Origin: Fodinibius salipaludis
Lineage (GTDB): Bacteria > Bacteroidota > Rhodothermia > Balneolales > Balneolaceae
Assembly: GCF_002287075.1 (NCBI RefSeq)
Contig: NZ_NSKE01000003.1
Coordinates: forward strand, 248,001 to 312,000
DNA: 64,000 bases
Reading direction: 5' to 3'
The notes below the pieces were generated by a model. It worked only from the letters and a program-made list of their open reading frames with translations, was not told where the DNA came from and searched no databases. The position numbers and the translations under genes were made by a program. Below, piece by piece: positions 51,018 to 60,103 of the stretch. How positions within the stretch are numbered: the first letter of the stretch is position 1; each line of letters starts with the position of its first letter.

Positions 51018-54000
51018 ATGAGTTTTAAAGAATTTAAACCTTCAAGTATTGCAATAGATAACCGTACCACGGTTTATCTGGTTACGGTTTTATTTACGAT
51101 AGTTGGTATTTTTTCTTATCTGATGCTTCCCAAGGAGCAGTTCCCGGAAGTAGAAATCCCCATTTTTAATGTGGTTACCATCCAGGCGGGATCTTCACCT
51201 GCAGATGTCGAAAACCTGATTACGCGTCCGCTTGAGCAGGAATTGAGAAGTATTGACGGCATTGATGAAATTAGCAGTGTTTCCAAACAGGCTGCTTCTA
51301 TTATCACCATTGAGTTTGAGACCACAAAAGATAAACTGGTGGCTCAGCAAGAGGTGAATGATGCCGTTGAGAAAGCCCGAGGTGATCTTCCCTCCAACTT
51401 GACGGAAGAGCCGGATGTTACGGACATTAATTTGGCGGATCAGCCTATATTGAATATCAACCTTTCGGGTAATTATGATATCGTCCAGTTGAAGCGTTAC
51501 GCCGATCAGATTCAAGATGAGGTCGAAAGTCTATCAGGAATTAATGAGGCAGAAATTGTGGGAGCTTTGGAGCCGGAGATTGAAATCAACATGGATCTGC
51601 CCAAAATGTTAGCAGCCGGTGTCACTTTTGAGCACGTGCGTCAGGCAGTGGCAGCTACGAACGTGACGATATCTGCCGGTGGAATCGATATGGGACGGAT
51701 GGAGCGTTCGGTTCGGGTTGATGGTGAAGTGACCAGTGCCGAAGAACTGAAAAACCTGTTGATTACTAATAATTCCGGACGACAGGTCTATTTAAAAGAT
51801 GTTGCTGAAATTCGAAATGGCTTTGCTGACCGGGAAAGCTATGCCCGGCTCAATGGAGAGGATGTGATTACCCTCAATGTTAAAAAGCGGAGTGGAGCTA
51901 ATCTGATTGAGATGTCGGAGTTGACAGTCGAAACGGTGGATGAGCTTCAGGAGGCACAATTGCCGGATGGTCTGAATATTACGTATACCGGCGATCGTTC
52001 CCAAGATACCAGAGACAGTGTTTCTAACCTTTTTAATACCGTTATTCTTGGTTTCTTCTTTGTAGTACTTGTGCTCATGTTCATCATGGGGGTACAGAAT
52101 GCTATTTTTGTGGGATTAGCGATTCCCTTATCCTCGCTTATTGCGTTTGCCGTAATGCCAATGATGGAGGATTACAGCATCAATATGGTGGTGCTTTTTG
52201 CCCTTATTCTGGGGCTTGGTATCGTAGTTGATAACGCCATCGTAATTGTTGAAAATATTTACAGGTACATAACGACTAATAATTACAGCAAGATAGAAGC
52301 GGCCAAACGAGCCGCCGGAGAAATTGCTCTTCCGGTTATTACAGGAACGCTTACCACTATTGCCCCTTTTATACCGCTACTGTTCTGGACAGGAATAATG
52401 GGCCGGTTTATGGTTTATTTGCCTATTACTATAATCCTGACATTAACAGCATCGTTGGCAGTGGCACTGTTTATGAATCCCGTTTTTGCGGTTTCATTTA
52501 TGGAAAGCGATGACGGAGAGGCAAGTAGCAATGAAGGCCATGAAAGTAACAAGGGGTTATGGATTGCAGGAGGTGTATTTGTTGCACTTTCCGCAATTTT
52601 CCATCTGATTGGCATTCCCTTTGTTGCCAATTTATTATTGTTCCTCTATGTGTTGTATTTGATAGAACGCTTTGTGTTGAAACCGATGATTGCCAAATTC
52701 AATCAGTCAACCTTGCCCAGAATACAAAAAGGGTACAAGCAATCTATAGCGTGGATACTGGAAGGACGTCGTCCGTGGTATACCCTTGGTTTTACCATTA
52801 TATTCTTGGTAGGAAGTATAGCACTGCTGATAATACGATCTCCCAAAGTGGTATTTTTTGCAGAAAGTGAACCGAATTCGGTATATATTTATAACGAGCT
52901 ACCCGTGGGTACTGATCTGGAGGTAACGAATGATGTTACGCAAAAATTGGAACGTCGTGTATATGATGTCTTGGGTAAAGATAATCCCGTAGTAAAATCA
53001 ATAATCACCAATGTGGCTGTGGGTGCTGCTCCACCGAATGAGATTGATCAGACCCCCAGTCCCAATAGAAGCCGTATTGCTATTTCGTTTGTTGATTACC
53101 AGTATCGTAATGGCGTTTCCACGCAGGCTTTAATGGATGAAATACGTGATAATGTAAAAGGGATACCCGGCACGCAGGTAACGGTTGAGCAGGAGCAACA
53201 GGGTCCCCCTTCAGGCAAACCGATAAATATTGAAGTGACCGGAGATGAATTTGATAAGCTTATAGATATCTCCAATAGATTGACCAGCTTTATTCAATCA
53301 CAGGATATTGAAGGTATTGAACAGCTCCGTTCGGATCTCCAAAATAATAATCCTGAGATCATAGTCGATATTGATGAGATAAAAGCCAATAGCTATGGAC
53401 TTAGTAATGCCCAGTTAGGTATGGAGCTAAATACAGCCCTGCTGGGACAGCCCATCTCAACGTATCGTGATCAGGATGAGGAGTACGATATTCGGCTACG
53501 ATTGCAAGAAGAATATCGATCAAATATTACAGACCTGATGAATCTTAAAATTCCGACACCGGCTGGAGGAATGATCCCGATATCAGCGGTAGCTGATGCC
53601 GAATATGTGTCAAATGTGGGATCAATAAATCGACTGGATTTAAACAGGGTTGTTACGGTCTCGTCAAACGTGCTGGAAGGCTATAATGCCAACGAGATTA
53701 ACAATCAAATTCGAGAGGCCTTAACAGATTTCGACGTGCCGGAGGGATATAGCATTTCGCTGACGGGTGAGCAGGAAGATCAGGCTGAGGCAGCGAACTT
53801 CTTGTCCATCGCTCTATTTGCAGCCATCGCGCTGATATTCCTGGTATTGGTGGCACAGTTTAACTCTATTGCCAAGCCGATCATCATTATGTCGCAGGTT
53901 GCATTTAGTTTGATTGGTGTTTTTATCGGATTTGTAACCTTTGGGCTGGATATCTCGGTAGTAATGACGGGAATGGGCATTATTGCTGTAGCAGGTATTG

Positions 54001-54368
54001 TAGTGAAAAACGGTATCATCCTGATCGATTATACTGATATCTTACGGAACGAAGGGAAAAGTTTACGCGAAGCCGTTATTGAAGGAGGAAAAGTTCGATT
54101 GAATCCTGTTATTCTGACGGCTGCTTCCACCATTTTAGGATTGATACCATTGGCCATAGGACTCAATATTGACTTCTACGGGATGTTCGCCAGTTTAGAT
54201 CCCAATATCTATTTCGGTGGTGATAACGCGGACTTCTGGGGTTCATTGGCTTGGACAATTATATTTGGACTTGGTTTTGCTACCTTCTTGACTTTATTTC
54301 TGGTGCCTTCTATGTACTATATTGGAGTTCAGACTAAGCGTAAAGTCAAAGCAATGCTACCTGAGTAA
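51018..54368 (+). CDS. RND-family efflux pump (AcrB/MexB-type superfamily)
   Basis: 1116 residues with the 12-helix, two-repeat RND plan. After the first helix come the large periplasmic loop and helices 2-6: LGFFFVVLVLMFIMGVQNAI and helix 4 GLGIVVDNAIVIVENIYRY with the proton-relay Asp. The second repeat includes GMGIIAVAGIVVKNGIILID. An extra cytoplasmic/membrane stretch at about 500-575 (SDDGEASSNEGHESNKG, then hydrophobic helices) makes it longer than AcrB (1049). It exports drugs, detergents or lipids using the proton gradient, but the substrate is unknown. Tight spacing (19 nt) puts it in the tolC-adaptor operon. A strong terminator follows. Confidence 0.95.
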   Translation: MSFKEFKPSSIAIDNRTTVYLVTVLFTIVGIFSYLMLPKEQFPEVEIPIFNVVTIQAGSSPADVENLITRPLEQELRSIDGIDEISSVSKQAASIITIEFETTKDKLVAQQEVNDAVEKARGDLPSNLTEEPDVTDINLADQPILNINLSGNYDIVQLKRYADQIQDEVESLSGINEAEIVGALEPEIEINMDLPKMLAAGVTFEHVRQAVAATNVTISAGGIDMGRMERSVRVDGEVTSAEELKNLLITNNSGRQVYLKDVAEIRNGFADRESYARLNGEDVITLNVKKRSGANLIEMSELTVETVDELQEAQLPDGLNITYTGDRSQDTRDSVSNLFNTVILGFFFVVLVLMFIMGVQNAIFVGLAIPLSSLIAFAVMPMMEDYSINMVVLFALILGLGIVVDNAIVIVENIYRYITTNNYSKIEAAKRAAGEIALPVITGTLTTIAPFIPLLFWTGIMGRFMVYLPITIILTLTASLAVALFMNPVFAVSFMESDDGEASSNEGHESNKGLWIAGGVFVALSAIFHLIGIPFVANLLLFLYVLYLIERFVLKPMIAKFNQSTLPRIQKGYKQSIAWILEGRRPWYTLGFTIIFLVGSIALLIIRSPKVVFFAESEPNSVYIYNELPVGTDLEVTNDVTQKLERRVYDVLGKDNPVVKSIITNVAVGAAPPNEIDQTPSPNRSRIAISFVDYQYRNGVSTQALMDEIRDNVKGIPGTQVTVEQEQQGPPSGKPINIEVTGDEFDKLIDISNRLTSFIQSQDIEGIEQLRSDLQNNNPEIIVDIDEIKANSYGLSNAQLGMELNTALLGQPISTYRDQDEEYDIRLRLQEEYRSNITDLMNLKIPTPAGGMIPISAVADAEYVSNVGSINRLDLNRVVTVSSNVLEGYNANEINNQIREALTDFDVPEGYSISLTGEQEDQAEAANFLSIALFAAIALIFLVLVAQFNSIAKPIIIMSQVAFSLIGVFIGFVTFGLDISVVMTGMGIIAVAGIVVKNGIILIDYTDILRNEGKSLREAVIEGGKVRLNPVILTAASTILGLIPLAIGLNIDFYGMFASLDPNIYFGGDNADFWGSLAWTIIFGLGFATFLTLFLVPSMYYIGVQTKRKVKAMLPE

Positions 54369-54396
54369 AATATTTTAGTTATAACATCCCTGACTG

Positions 54397-54424
54397 GCCC
54401 GGAAGCAATTCCGGGCTTTTTTAT
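54397..54424 (+). terminator. Rho-independent terminator of the RND efflux operon
   Basis: GCCCGGAA (54397-54404) pairs perfectly with TTCCGGGC (54409-54416) around the stable loop GCAA and is followed by T7. Confidence 0.95.
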
Positions 54425-54473
54425 TGTATTCAATTTGATACACTTTGGGGATGACCTGCTCTGTAAAAAATTG

Positions 54474-54481
54474 TATCTTTG
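54474..54481 (+). promoter_or_regulatory. Possible -7 promoter box (TATCTTTG)
   Basis: TATCTTTG fits the TAnnTTTG -7 consensus of Bacteroidota and is placed 41 nt before the DUF4293 start. TTTG at 54444-54447 could be the -33 element, but the 26-nt spacer is longer than normal. Confidence 0.35.
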
Positions 54482-54522
54482 CCAATCGTAATTAATAGTA
54501 ATAAAAGTTATTCTTCATACTC

Positions 54523-54930
54523 GTGATTCAACGGATCCAGTCGGTTTTTCTATTTTTAGCCTTCCTTTTGAATGGCAGTGTTTTCTTTAACGCGCTTTAC
54601 AGTCATGCAATGAACGATCCACAGGCTTGGATCGGTCTTGGCTATGCGATCATTTTAACCATCGCTTCACTTGGATCGCTGGGGACTATTTTTCTGTATC
54701 AAAATCGCGAAAATCACCGGAAGTGGGTAAGTGTATTGCTACTTGTTCAAATAATTACTATTGGTTTTTCAGTAGGTATCTATATTTCGTTGGGAGGCTT
54801 CGGTACGTTTTTATGGGATGAAACCATTGGCTTAGGATTATTAATACTGGCGCTGGGTGCTCAACTATATGCCCGCAAAAAAATTAAAGACGATATCGAG
54901 TTGGTCAAGTCGATGGACCGTATCCGGTAG
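54523..54930 (+). CDS. DUF4293 membrane protein
   Basis: 135 residues starting with GTG. The start MIQRIQSVFLFLAFLLNG is the signature of DUF4293, a four-helix membrane protein confined to Bacteroidota and relatives. Helices lie at about 5-25, 37-60, 68-90 and 95-118. A charged cytoplasmic tail ends in VKSMDRIR. Function is unknown. The EamA gene follows after 26 nt, so they may be co-transcribed. This family supports the taxonomic placement of the window. Confidence 0.85.
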   Translation: MIQRIQSVFLFLAFLLNGSVFFNALYSHAMNDPQAWIGLGYAIILTIASLGSLGTIFLYQNRENHRKWVSVLLLVQIITIGFSVGIYISLGGFGTFLWDETIGLGLLILALGAQLYARKKIKDDIELVKSMDRIR

Positions 54931-54956
54931 TATAATTCCAATTTTATCTTCGCGAT

Positions 54957-55847
54957 ATGTCTGAGGAGTATCCAAAAGTAAAAGTACTGGCAGCTCTGCT
55001 GGCCGGATTAGCTGCTTTTGGATTCGCTCCCATCTTGGTTCGTTTTGCTTCGGATACCTCTCCCTTGGTGCTGGTCGTTTATCGAACTGTTTTTGCTGCG
55101 GCCATGCTGTTTCCTTTTTGGGTTTGGCTGCGAAGTAGCGAACAGCGTTCCGGGAAGGGCAAAGAACGATTATGGATAGCGCTATCAGGTGTATGCCTGG
55201 GATTGCACTTCACGTTCTGGATTTCTTCTCTTTATTATACCTCTGTTGCTTCGGCTTCCGTACTGGTAACCATCCACCCTATCATCATGATACTGGTTGA
55301 GCGCCTTTGGTTTAAGCGAAGCTTTGCACCATCTACTTGGATTGGGGTAGTGCTGGCATTTTCGGGATCTCTGTTGCTGGGGATCTCCGATAGTCAGATA
55401 GAACAGGATTTTGCCGATCCGCTATTCGGCAATTTTCTGGCATTGATGGCTGCTATTATTTTTGTAGCGTACCTTCTTATCGGTCAAAAAATCCGTAAAA
55501 AAAGAGAATGGATTGATTATGTCTTTCCGGTATACTTCTATGCGGCGGCGGCCTGTATATTAATGGCCGTTGTGATGGGTAAAAACCTGCTTGATATTTC
55601 TATAATTGGAGTTTGGGCTGGAGCTGGATTGGCTTTTGGTCCGCAGATACTGGGCCATGGCTCGATGAATTATGCCGTAAAATATGTTTCGCCTACCTTA
55701 TTGTCGACACTCATTTTGGTAGAACCATTGTTAGCATCAGTGTTGGCATTTCTCCTATTTTCCGAGTTGCCTCCAATTGCTTCAATATTAGCGATGGTTA
55801 TTATTTTGGCGGGCGTTGGTTTAACATGGCGTAGGGCGGCTAAATAA
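54957..55847 (+). CDS. EamA (DMT) family permease
   Basis: 296 residues with ten predicted membrane helices in two EamA repeats: FAPILVRFASDTSPLVLVVY in the first and STLILVEPLLASVLAFLLFS in the second. Substrate is unknown. It lies 26 nt after DUF4293 and 111 nt before the TonB-dependent receptor start, all on the plus strand. Confidence 0.9.
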   Translation: MSEEYPKVKVLAALLAGLAAFGFAPILVRFASDTSPLVLVVYRTVFAAAMLFPFWVWLRSSEQRSGKGKERLWIALSGVCLGLHFTFWISSLYYTSVASASVLVTIHPIIMILVERLWFKRSFAPSTWIGVVLAFSGSLLLGISDSQIEQDFADPLFGNFLALMAAIIFVAYLLIGQKIRKKREWIDYVFPVYFYAAAACILMAVVMGKNLLDISIIGVWAGAGLAFGPQILGHGSMNYAVKYVSPTLLSTLILVEPLLASVLAFLLFSELPPIASILAMVIILAGVGLTWRRAAK

Positions 55848-55958
55848 CCCGCCTGTTAAGAATTGTAAAGAGTGGTGATATCGCATGATTATAGTATTTA
55901 CCTTTCCGTATTTGGTTTCTATTATCAACAGCATTTAGAATTAAGAAACAAAAAATTA

Positions 55959-58379
55959 ATGACATTGAGATTTTGGGTATTGTTTGCAGCAAGTTTGCTA
56001 CTTTATACTGTTGACCTATCAGCTCAAACGGTGAAGGTGGTTGATGAAAATTCTCAGCAGCCAATTATCAACGTATATATATTCAACAACGAGCGAAATA
56101 AAATGGTATCTACCAATAAGGAGGGGGTTGCTCGAATCGAAAAGTTTTCTGTAGATGATACGTTGAACTTTCGCCACCCTTCCTATCAAAAATTGGTGCT
56201 TTCTTATCAAGAATTGAAAGGGCAGGATTTTATGATACAGCTGAAAGGACAATCAGTTTTAATGGATGATATTTATGTGTCAGCCAGTAAACGAGCCGAG
56301 GATCGTACAAAAATACCGCAAGCCATTACCCGGATTGATGACCAACAGGTAGCTTTTAATAATCCTCAAACTTCGGCTGATATTTTAAAGCACTCTGGAG
56401 AGGTGTTTGTTCAAAAAAGTCAGATGGGCGGTGGAAGTCCCATGATGCGTGGATTTGCGGCCAATTCAGTATTGTTGGCTGTTGATGGAATAAGGATGAA
56501 TAATGCGATTTTTCGAAGCGGGAATTTGCAAAATGTTATTTCAATAGATCCCAACGCGATTGAAAATACGGAGGTACTGTTTGGGCCCGGATCGATTATA
56601 TATGGAAGTGACGCTTTGGGCGGGGTAATGAATTTTCAGACTATATCTCCGGAGTTATCATTTGATGACAGCACTATTGTAAATGTCAATGGGATGACTC
56701 GTTATAGTTCTGCCAATAATGAGCGTACAATTCATGCTGATGCATCCGTTGGATTTGAAAAGTGGGGAAGCACAACGAGCATTACCTATAGCAGTTTTGA
56801 TGATCTGCGATCGGGGAGCGATTTTTATGATGAGTTTCCCAATTTCGGTAAGCGGAAGGAGTATGTGATTCGGCGCGACGGTTTTGATGCGGTTGTTCCC
56901 AATGATGATGTAACATTGCAGCGCTTTTCGGGATATCAGCAATTAAATCTGATGCAGAAAATCCGTTATAAACCTAATGCTAATTGGGATCTGTCGTATG
57001 GATCTCATTTTGCAACGACTTCAGATATTCCGCGTTATGATCGACTAATACAGCGTGAAAATGGTGATACAGGACAATTGGTCAATGCAGAGTGGTATTA
57101 CGGGCCGCAAATTTGGATGATGAACACGCTAAAAGCTGATTATTTAAGTGCAAGCAATTGGTTTGATAATTTGACGACTACATTTTCTCATCAATGGTTT
57201 CAGGAGAGCCGTAATGATCGGGACTTTCAGGATAATTGGCGCCGAAATCGCGAAGAGAATGTGAACGTTTATATCGCTCAACTCGATTTTGATAAGCATT
57301 TCGGTGATGATAAAGAGCTGTATTATGGCATTGAGGGCATCTATAATTATGTAGGATCTGATGCGAAATCGACCAATATTGAAACTGAAGATGTGCGTCA
57401 GGTAGCTACCCGGTATCCCGATCAGGGAAGTAATCACACACAGCTGGCAGCCTATGTTAAGTATGAACAGGATTTAACCTCCAATCTTACAGCTATACTC
57501 GGCACGCGATATAGCCACGTTATGCTGGATGCCGAGTTTAGTAACGCGTTTTATGATTTCAATTTTCAAAACATCTCGCTGAATACCGGGGCGCTCAGTG
57601 GTAATGCGGGGTTTACCTATCGTCCGGCTGATGGATTGCAGCTGAATCTAAATGCTTCTACCGGTTTCCGTGCACCTAATGTTGATGACGTTGCCAAAGT
57701 ATTTGATTCCGAGCCGGGCACCGTTATTGTCCCCAATGCCGATCTGGGCTCAGAGTATACCTACAACCTGGATTTTGCCGTCATTAAAACATTTGGAGAT
57801 ATAGCTCGCTTTGAGGTGAATACTTTTTACACCTGGCTTAGAGATGCGATGGTACGGCGCGATTTTGGGGACTCTTTTGGGCAGGATTCTATTATGTACG
57901 ATGGGACGTTGAGCAATGTAGAAGCCGTTGTTAATGCCGGAAAGGCGTATATTTACGGCGTAAGTGGTAGTTTCTCCTCGGATATGGGAAGGGGATTTTC
58001 TTTCGATTCCCGGCTGACGTTTACCGAAGGAGAAGATAGGTCGAATAATGAGCCAATGCGCCACGTAGCGCCACTATTTGGTATGGCTTCTGTTAAATAT
58101 GAGATCAAAAAAATGTCTGTGGAGACGTTTACCGAATTCAATGCAAAGAAACCTATTTCCGACTTTTCTCCCTCAGAGCGCAATAAACCTCATCTTTATA
58201 CTCCGGAAGGAACACCGGCTTGGGCTACATTAAATTTGAGAACATCATATCAGCTTAGCAAAGATATAACACTCAATTTACAGGTAGAGAATATCTTAGA
58301 TAAGCATTATCGTCCCTATTCTTCGGGTATAAGTGCTCCCGGCAGAAATATCGTTGTAGCATTGCGCGGACGATTTTAG
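55959..58379 (+). CDS. TonB-dependent outer-membrane receptor
   Basis: 806 residues from ATG 55959. A GTG 29 codons upstream is less likely because this ATG gives a clean signal peptide ending LLYTVDLSAQ|TV. A carboxypeptidase-like domain (about 24-100) is followed by the plug: PQAITRIDDQQVAFNNPQTS, MMRGFAANSVLLAVDGIRMN and FGPGSIIYGSDALGGVMNFQ. The 22-strand barrel ends with NIVVALRGRF. The plug resembles haem/transferrin-type and vitamin-B12-type receptors. It imports a scarce ligand using TonB energy; ligand unknown. No SusD partner or transporter is adjacent. Confidence 0.93.
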   Translation: MTLRFWVLFAASLLLYTVDLSAQTVKVVDENSQQPIINVYIFNNERNKMVSTNKEGVARIEKFSVDDTLNFRHPSYQKLVLSYQELKGQDFMIQLKGQSVLMDDIYVSASKRAEDRTKIPQAITRIDDQQVAFNNPQTSADILKHSGEVFVQKSQMGGGSPMMRGFAANSVLLAVDGIRMNNAIFRSGNLQNVISIDPNAIENTEVLFGPGSIIYGSDALGGVMNFQTISPELSFDDSTIVNVNGMTRYSSANNERTIHADASVGFEKWGSTTSITYSSFDDLRSGSDFYDEFPNFGKRKEYVIRRDGFDAVVPNDDVTLQRFSGYQQLNLMQKIRYKPNANWDLSYGSHFATTSDIPRYDRLIQRENGDTGQLVNAEWYYGPQIWMMNTLKADYLSASNWFDNLTTTFSHQWFQESRNDRDFQDNWRRNREENVNVYIAQLDFDKHFGDDKELYYGIEGIYNYVGSDAKSTNIETEDVRQVATRYPDQGSNHTQLAAYVKYEQDLTSNLTAILGTRYSHVMLDAEFSNAFYDFNFQNISLNTGALSGNAGFTYRPADGLQLNLNASTGFRAPNVDDVAKVFDSEPGTVIVPNADLGSEYTYNLDFAVIKTFGDIARFEVNTFYTWLRDAMVRRDFGDSFGQDSIMYDGTLSNVEAVVNAGKAYIYGVSGSFSSDMGRGFSFDSRLTFTEGEDRSNNEPMRHVAPLFGMASVKYEIKKMSVETFTEFNAKKPISDFSPSERNKPHLYTPEGTPAWATLNLRTSYQLSKDITLNLQVENILDKHYRPYSSGISAPGRNIVVALRGRF

Positions 58380-58573
58380 TAAACGTTTTTTGTCATTTCA
58401 CCGTTACGGAACATAGGGCGAGACTTGTTAAAGATTGGTTAATGAACATTAGAAATTCTTTGAAATAGCCGATCTTTCAAGAATTTTGGGTATTTTGCAC
58501 TCAAGAAATAAAATATACGTTGGTAAAAATATTTGCATATAGGATTCATCTGGCGTTAACCAATTGATATATT

Positions 58574-60103
58574 ATGCAAAATAAGACACTCGTTCCGTCA
58601 ACAATACGTAATACTGTTGTGGGTGCTCTTTCTGTATTATTTATTAGTACAGGATGTATAAACACTGATGACGTTGATCCATTCGTTGATGGAAGTACAC
58701 AAAAGGGGTTAAATGTTACGGTAACCGAACCTATTGATCGAGACTATTCTGATATAAAACAGGATGGGACGATCAAAATGATTACCCGGTATAGCTCCAA
58801 TACATACTTTTTACATCAGGGTATTGAATGGGGATTTGAGTATGAGTTGGTACGAAAGTTTGCCCAGGAACACGACCTTGCATTAGAAGTCGTTGTGGTT
58901 GGCCCCAATGAAAACCCCTATGATTTGCTTAACAGCGGAATGGGAGATTTGATTGCTGCTAATTATACAGCTACTCCGGAGCGGAAAAAGTATATCAAGT
59001 TTACGCGGCCTTATAATCTGGTTGATCAGGTATTGGTTTTTTCGGATGGAGTAGAAGATCCTCCGGAAACGATTGAAAAAGTTGCAGAACGTGATATCCC
59101 TATTACCGTTCGCCGGAATAGTTCATATTACTACCGCTTACAAAGTTTAAGAGATCAGGGGATTAACTTGGTAACACGGCAGGTACCAAATACCAAAGAT
59201 ACCGAGTCACTTCTATTTGAAATATCGAACAATACGCATTCGGCAACCGTTGCAGATGATAATATTTTTAATGCCTCTAACAGATATATGCAGGGATTGG
59301 TAAAGGGACCAACCATTGCCAAGAATGACACTATTGCGTGGGCGATTCGCAAAAATGCCAATGATCTTGAAACAGAGTTAAATCGATTTTTGTATAAGCA
59401 TTTTCGCTTTGGGAACGAGGGAGAGGATCCCAAACGATCGACTTTTTTAAATATCTTGCGAAAACGATATTTCGAATCGGGACAGCAGATTGCGGAATAT
59501 TATAATCCTGAAATGTCGAGTCGAGGATCGGGTGTTATATCACCCTATGATGATTTGATTAAAGAAGTTGCCGATTCTGCCGGTGTTGATTGGCTGCTGG
59601 TATCTTCTATTGCGGCGCAGGAGACGAAATTTAACCCTAAGTCAAAAAGCTGGGCTGGGGCAGTGGGATTAATGCAGGTTATGCCGCGATTTTCTGAGGT
59701 CTCAAATGAAGAGGATCTTTATGATGTAGAGACGAATATAAGAGAGGGGGTCCGTATTATTAAAGAGCATCTTAATCATTATTCGTATATGGACAGTACC
59801 AACAAATGGTCTTTTGCTCTTGCCACGTATAATGCCGGTCCGGGTCATGTTGCAGATGCCCGTCGATTGGCTATTGATCAGAATAAGAACCCGAATGAAT
59901 GGGAAAATGTTGAAGCTGCTCTTCTTAAATTAATGCAACGAAAATATTATAAGGATGCCCGTTACGGCTTTACGCGTGGTATCGAAACGGTACGCTATGT
60001 CAAAGAAATTAAGAACAGGTACAATACCTACGAAAGCATCTTGACGATGTCAGAAAGCGATGAGGAGGGGACAGTTCCCGGAGTAATGGGGTTATTTAAT
60101 TAA
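58574..60103 (+). CDS. MltF-like membrane-bound lytic transglycosylase (solute-binding plus SLT domains), lipoprotein
   Basis: 509 residues. The lipobox is SVLFISTGC. Residues about 60-300 form an amino-acid-type solute-binding domain (SBP_bac_3: FEYELVRKFAQEHDLALEVV, DLIAANYTATPERKKYIKF). Residues about 325-470 form an SLT lysozyme-like domain with catalytic Glu350 in SSIAAQETKFNPKSKSWAGA, then GLMQVMPRF and LATYNAGPGHVADAR. MltF cleaves peptidoglycan to 1,6-anhydro-muropeptides and is allosterically controlled by muropeptides bound to the first domain. It converges on the RsbU-like gene, overlapping it by 8 nt at the 3' ends. Confidence 0.93.
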   Translation: MQNKTLVPSTIRNTVVGALSVLFISTGCINTDDVDPFVDGSTQKGLNVTVTEPIDRDYSDIKQDGTIKMITRYSSNTYFLHQGIEWGFEYELVRKFAQEHDLALEVVVVGPNENPYDLLNSGMGDLIAANYTATPERKKYIKFTRPYNLVDQVLVFSDGVEDPPETIEKVAERDIPITVRRNSSYYYRLQSLRDQGINLVTRQVPNTKDTESLLFEISNNTHSATVADDNIFNASNRYMQGLVKGPTIAKNDTIAWAIRKNANDLETELNRFLYKHFRFGNEGEDPKRSTFLNILRKRYFESGQQIAEYYNPEMSSRGSGVISPYDDLIKEVADSAGVDWLLVSSIAAQETKFNPKSKSWAGAVGLMQVMPRFSEVSNEEDLYDVETNIREGVRIIKEHLNHYSYMDSTNKWSFALATYNAGPGHVADARRLAIDQNKNPNEWENVEAALLKLMQRKYYKDARYGFTRGIETVRYVKEIKNRYNTYESILTMSESDEEGTVPGVMGLFN